A stretch of 64,000 nt of DNA from G963663315 sp963665165. Lineage in GTDB: Bacteria > Pseudomonadota > Gammaproteobacteria > Arenicellales > Poriferihabitantaceae. The DNA lies in contig OY761989.1 in assembly GCA_963665165.1 (NCBI GenBank), positions 868,001-932,000 on the forward strand, written 5' to 3'. Shown piece by piece: positions 61,484-64,000 of the stretch. The position numbers and the translations under genes were made by a program. Within the stretch, counting starts at the first letter, position 1. Every line of letters starts with the position of its first letter. A model generated the notes under the pieces. The model was given only the letters and a program-made list of their open reading frames with translations, had not been told where the DNA came from and made no database searches.

Positions 61484-62764
61484 TTACATTCCCGCGCTGG
61501 CGCGTTGCGCGTTGTCCGCGACGCTTTGCATCTTGTGGGCGGCAAAGTTCATGTCCGGGTTGCCCGGTGACCGATCCAGCCAGCGCCCCCATTCCTCGTA
61601 ATAGTGGCGCATGCCGTTTTCATCGTGGATGGTTTCGTTCTCATGCCGGCCATGCAGGATCGTCCGCTTTTCGGCGGAAGAGTGCATGCAGGCGCCCTGG
61701 GCGGTCACCGCGAGCAGGTCTTCATGCAGGTTGCGGCCGAATGGGCCCCATATCGAATTGTGATGGTCGATTCTTGTCTGGCGTTCGGCTGGCGTATCGC
61801 TGGCCAGACCCAGTCCACGAAACTCGATCATCACCCGGTCCGGCCCAAGGGGTGTCATCAGGTCGCACCGCAGCGCGGAGCCACGCAGATTGAAATTGAC
61901 TCCCGGAAACATGTCGATCATGTACCAGTGGTTGGGCGGCAGGTGCGGGAAAGACAGCGCTTCACGAGATTCGAACCCTTCATACTGGTCATACTGGACC
62001 TCGAAACTGCCGACATTGATATGACCGTTTTTGAAACCGCTGTTCTTGCGCGCAAAGTAGGCGTCGTTAAACCCGGTGATCCGGTTATGGTAATGCAGGA
62101 AGTCATGATAGAACTCGCAGTTGGTGTCATGCCACAACTTGTAATTGCAGGGGATGATCGCCTTGTGATAGTGAAACACTTCCAGCGGCTCCTCGTTGAG
62201 TGACGGCGCCAGGCAATCGAGAGAACCGGCTGCGAATTCCTCGACAGTCATGCCGATGTCGTCATCCAGGCTGACCCATACGAATCCGCCGAACCAGACT
62301 TCGCACTTGAGTTCCCGCAAGCCGACGTCCGCGGTGCACAGGCGGTCCTGGTAACCTTCTTCCCGGCGTGTGATATTGACGCACCGGCCCTTCATGTCGA
62401 ATTGCCAGGCGTGGAACATGCAGGTCATGGTTTTCGGCGTGCCCGACGGGGTGCCACGCTTGAAGCTGCCTGCCGGACGCCGCTCGATCATGTTGCCGCG
62501 ATGAGGGCAGACATTCAGAAAGGCGCGAACCTTGAGGTCCTTGCCGCGCACCACGATCACCGGCTCCCTGGCGATGGTCATGGTGCGAAAGTCGTAGGCA
62601 TTATTCAGTTCGGACTCATGGCAGACCGGAATCCAGGTTTTTTTCCAGATCTTTTCCAGTTCTTCCTCGAAGATGTGGTGGTCGGAATAGATTCTGCTGT
62701 CCACCCATTCACCGGGTTGCAGGTTCGGGGTCGCGGTCCATTGAGCATGATTTCTTGATGACAT
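61484..62764 (-). CDS. msmA: Methanesulfonate monooxygenase-type large (alpha) subunit, Rieske oxygenase
   Basis: A 426-residue catalytic subunit. The Rieske ligands are C86 and H88 in NVCPHRGN and C115 and H118 in CMFHAWQFD. The 26 residues between pairs, instead of the usual 15-17, match the unusual motif I recall as characteristic of methanesulfonate monooxygenase MsmA. The mononuclear-iron region reads NCEFYHDFLHYHN (215-227): Glu217 sits where most family members have Asp, and the second His is shifted by one residue. ATG 62764 has a GGAG Shine-Dalgarno. The expected reaction is CH3SO3- plus NADH plus O2 to formaldehyde plus sulfite. Confidence 0.85.
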   Translation of the reverse strand: MSSRNHAQWTATPNLQPGEWVDSRIYSDHHIFEEELEKIWKKTWIPVCHESELNNAYDFRTMTIAREPVIVVRGKDLKVRAFLNVCPHRGNMIERRPAGSFKRGTPSGTPKTMTCMFHAWQFDMKGRCVNITRREEGYQDRLCTADVGLRELKCEVWFGGFVWVSLDDDIGMTVEEFAAGSLDCLAPSLNEEPLEVFHYHKAIIPCNYKLWHDTNCEFYHDFLHYHNRITGFNDAYFARKNSGFKNGHINVGSFEVQYDQYEGFESREALSFPHLPPNHWYMIDMFPGVNFNLRGSALRCDLMTPLGPDRVMIEFRGLGLASDTPAERQTRIDHHNSIWGPFGRNLHEDLLAVTAQGACMHSSAEKRTILHGRHENETIHDENGMRHYYEEWGRWLDRSPGNPDMNFAAHKMQSVADNAQRASAGM

Positions 62765-62815
62765 GATTATGGTCTCCTGTATTGACGGGTAGGATTTTGA
62801 TTGCATGAGGCCGGG

Positions 62816-63715
62816 TTAGCGGGATCGGGCAGTCTGTTTCAGCATCGATTCCCAGTTGACCTGTTGCGCGAACTTTTCCAGTTCTTCAGGCTTCATGTAG
62901 ATAGTATGTTCCGGGCCAGGGTAGACACGCTCCCTGACTTCGTCCCGGTAGCGGATAAACACGTCTTCCATGATCGGAATCAGATCGGTGTAGATTTTCG
63001 AGTGCCTCGGCACATGTTCCTCATACAGATGGAACAGGTCGGACGTAATGATATGTACGCCGTGCGCCTTGTTGCCAGCGCCCAGGCTGATGACCGGTAC
63101 GGGAAGCGTTTCCGTCAGATACTGGCACACTTCCTCCGAGGTGACTTCGCACATGACCGAGAAACAGCCGGCGTCCACCATGGCCCAGGCGTCATCGACC
63201 AGCTCTTTCGCCCGGTCGGCGGTTTTCCCCTGCGCGAAGAAGCCGCCCAGTTGCGGCATCCGCATCGGCGTAATGCCGATGTGGCCCTGAACCGGAATGC
63301 CGGCCTTCACGATCGCCTCGATATTTTTGGCGTGATGCTGGTTGCCTTCGCATTTCATCACCTCGGCATTGGCCTCGGAAACGAACCGGCCCGCGTTTTC
63401 AACCGCCTGGTCCGGAGAGACATGAAAGCTCCAGTAGGGCATATCGACCATCCGCAGACCATACTGGCTGCCACGGTCGATCGCTTTCGCCATCATCATG
63501 ACTTCATCGAAAGTCACCGTGACGGTCGACTTGTGTCCGAACAGGATCATTCCGCCGGTATCGGACACGCATAGAATGTCGATTCCCAGGCGATCCGCGA
63601 TGACTGCGCTGCGGTAATCATAGATTGCCATTTGCACGATCTGGTCATCTTCGCGCATCTTTCGTTGCAGGTCTCTGATCGTGACCTTTTTTCTCCGCTT
63701 GGCCGCTTCCGCCAT
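62816..63715 (-). CDS. PanB-like ketopantoate hydroxymethyltransferase homologue, first gene of the methanesulfonate operon
   Basis: A 299-residue TIM-barrel enzyme. PanB transfers the C1 unit of 5,10-methylenetetrahydrofolate to 2-oxoisovalerate. PanB residues are kept: D52 in VSDTGGM, D91 in MVDMPYW, K121 and E123 in MKCEGN, H145 in GHIGITPM, E190 in MCEVTSEEV, and the SLGAGN loop. Substrate-side neighbours differ from PanB (KCEGN for KLEGG; MVDMPYWSFH). There is no panC next to it. Being the promoter-proximal gene of a pathway that releases formaldehyde suggests a C1-handling role. A house-keeping PanB role remains possible. Confidence 0.82.
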   Translation of the reverse strand: MAEAAKRRKKVTIRDLQRKMREDDQIVQMAIYDYRSAVIADRLGIDILCVSDTGGMILFGHKSTVTVTFDEVMMMAKAIDRGSQYGLRMVDMPYWSFHVSPDQAVENAGRFVSEANAEVMKCEGNQHHAKNIEAIVKAGIPVQGHIGITPMRMPQLGGFFAQGKTADRAKELVDDAWAMVDAGCFSVMCEVTSEEVCQYLTETLPVPVISLGAGNKAHGVHIITSDLFHLYEEHVPRHSKIYTDLIPIMEDVFIRYRDEVRERVYPGPEHTIYMKPEELEKFAQQVNWESMLKQTARSR

Positions 63716-63786
63716 TATCGTCTCCCGGTGGTTTAATTTGTGTTATAAAAATTTATTGGGCATGCAACACGCCATTGAATAGGTAA

Positions 63787-63816
63787 AATATAGTCAGGCG
63801 GTGATTTGAGTGTCAA
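63787..63816 (-). promoter_or_regulatory. Sigma-70 promoter for the panB-like/msm operon
   Basis: On the minus strand a perfect -35 TTGACA (63811-63816) and -10 TATATT (63787-63792) are 18 bases apart, 71 bases before the ATG. The surrounding ~120 bases are strikingly AT-rich compared with the rest of the window. Confidence 0.55.
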
Positions 63817-63891
63817 AGAGGTTTTTCTTATGAATTGATAGTTTATACCTTAATTTAGTCATAAAAACCACTTGCCCATCTATTGCTCCCT

Positions 63892-63909
63892 GCGCGTTCG
63901 CGCGTTTTT
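63892..63909 (+). terminator. UUCG tetraloop hairpin with T-run
   Basis: CGCG-TTCG-CGCG followed by TTTTTCT. This is a compact intrinsic-terminator shape on the plus strand, although no plus-strand gene precedes it. It probably separates the flanking minus-strand gene from the msm promoter region or works in both directions. Confidence 0.4.
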
Positions 63910-63927
63910 CTCCTGGCAATGGACGGT

Positions 63928-63944
63928 CCCCGGCCCGACCGGGG
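63928..63944 (-). terminator. GC-rich hairpin just past the right-edge gene
   Basis: CCCCGG and CCGGGG pair across a five-base loop, 6 bases after the stop of the partial gene at the right edge. There is no T-run on the minus strand. Confidence 0.35.
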
Positions 63945-63949
63945 CGTTG

Positions 63950-64000
63950 TCAGGACCCCGCTATCCTGAACAGAATGAACAGGCCGACCAGAACCATCAG
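63950..64000 (-). CDS. C-terminus of a membrane protein (cut by window edge)
   Basis: The minus-strand frame entering at the right edge ends with LMVLVGLFILFRIAGS and a TGA at 63950-63952. The hydrophobic stretch looks like a final membrane helix. Only 16 residues are visible, so neither the gene nor its function can be named. It may be the upstream neighbour of the panB-like gene, ended by the two hairpins that follow. Confidence 0.35.
   Translation of the reverse strand: MMVLVGLFILFRIAGS

Noticed and set aside
1..64000. tRNA genes, CRISPR arrays, insertion sequences, phage or conjugation genes
   Set aside because: I looked at gaps and gene products and saw none; the rearranged patch at 15-18 kb has no transposase or inverted terminal repeats.

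Overview
This 64 kb window appears to come from the chromosome of a gammaproteobacterium, probably an aquatic or marine heterotroph with some one-carbon (C1) metabolism. The suggestion rests on gene content: GlnE, Aat, WaaF and LpxL, MltD with LysM repeats, AmpG, a pitrilysin-type protease, the YggS-ProC-YggT block and a pyrophosphate-type phosphofructokinase. It is not a phylogenetic placement. Coding density is high, no gene-free stretch exceeds 300 bases, and I see no tRNA, rRNA, CRISPR array or intact insertion sequence. Base composition looks GC-rich (roughly mid to high 50s percent by eye).

Left part (1-15.7 kb): the 3' part of a glycosyltransferase with a degenerate second domain; a flavin monooxygenase; then a polyamine block made of acetylpolyamine amidohydrolase, a putrescine-type aminotransferase and a complete PotABCD-type importer (2291-8895). 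WaaF, a zinc-ribbon protein and IlvE follow on the minus strand, then GlnE. N-carbamoylputrescine amidase and a RidA protein return to the amine theme.

15.7-21.2 kb is a rearranged patch. Aat is followed by a 47-codon stump of an amino-acid-type periplasmic binding protein. A PLP-dependent decarboxylase starts inside the stump's stop region, and a 61-bp frameshifted copy of part of the nearby ridA gene lies just past it. A minus-strand operon follows (small unknown protein, PPi-phosphofructokinase, small unknown protein), then LpxL.

21.3-47.5 kb is mostly ordinary metabolism: an SLC13-type permease, class I fumarase, MltD, PyrF, the LutABC lactate oxidation complex, an aberrant MetF-like protein, quinol-type nitric oxide reductase, an M16 protease, PncC, a second polyamine-type ABC importer, a ClpP-like membrane protein, an orphan fold-type-II PLP enzyme, PyrE and AmpG. 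YggT, ProC, YggS and ArgC follow to 50.9 kb.

Right part (50.9-64 kb) is the most distinctive. A minus-strand series starts from a good promoter with a PanB-like enzyme, then the four subunits of a methanesulfonate-monooxygenase-type Rieske system (the alpha subunit has the diagnostic CxH-x26-CxxH spacing), then a binding protein, two permeases and two ATPases. The two ATPases carry complementary defects that predict a heterodimer with one good and one degenerate ATP site. A small membrane protein and a GldA/GldFG-like ABC exporter system follow with overlapping start and stop codons. Together they suggest uptake of methanesulfonate and its oxidation to formaldehyde and sulfite, with the PanB-like enzyme as a possible novel C1 acceptor step.
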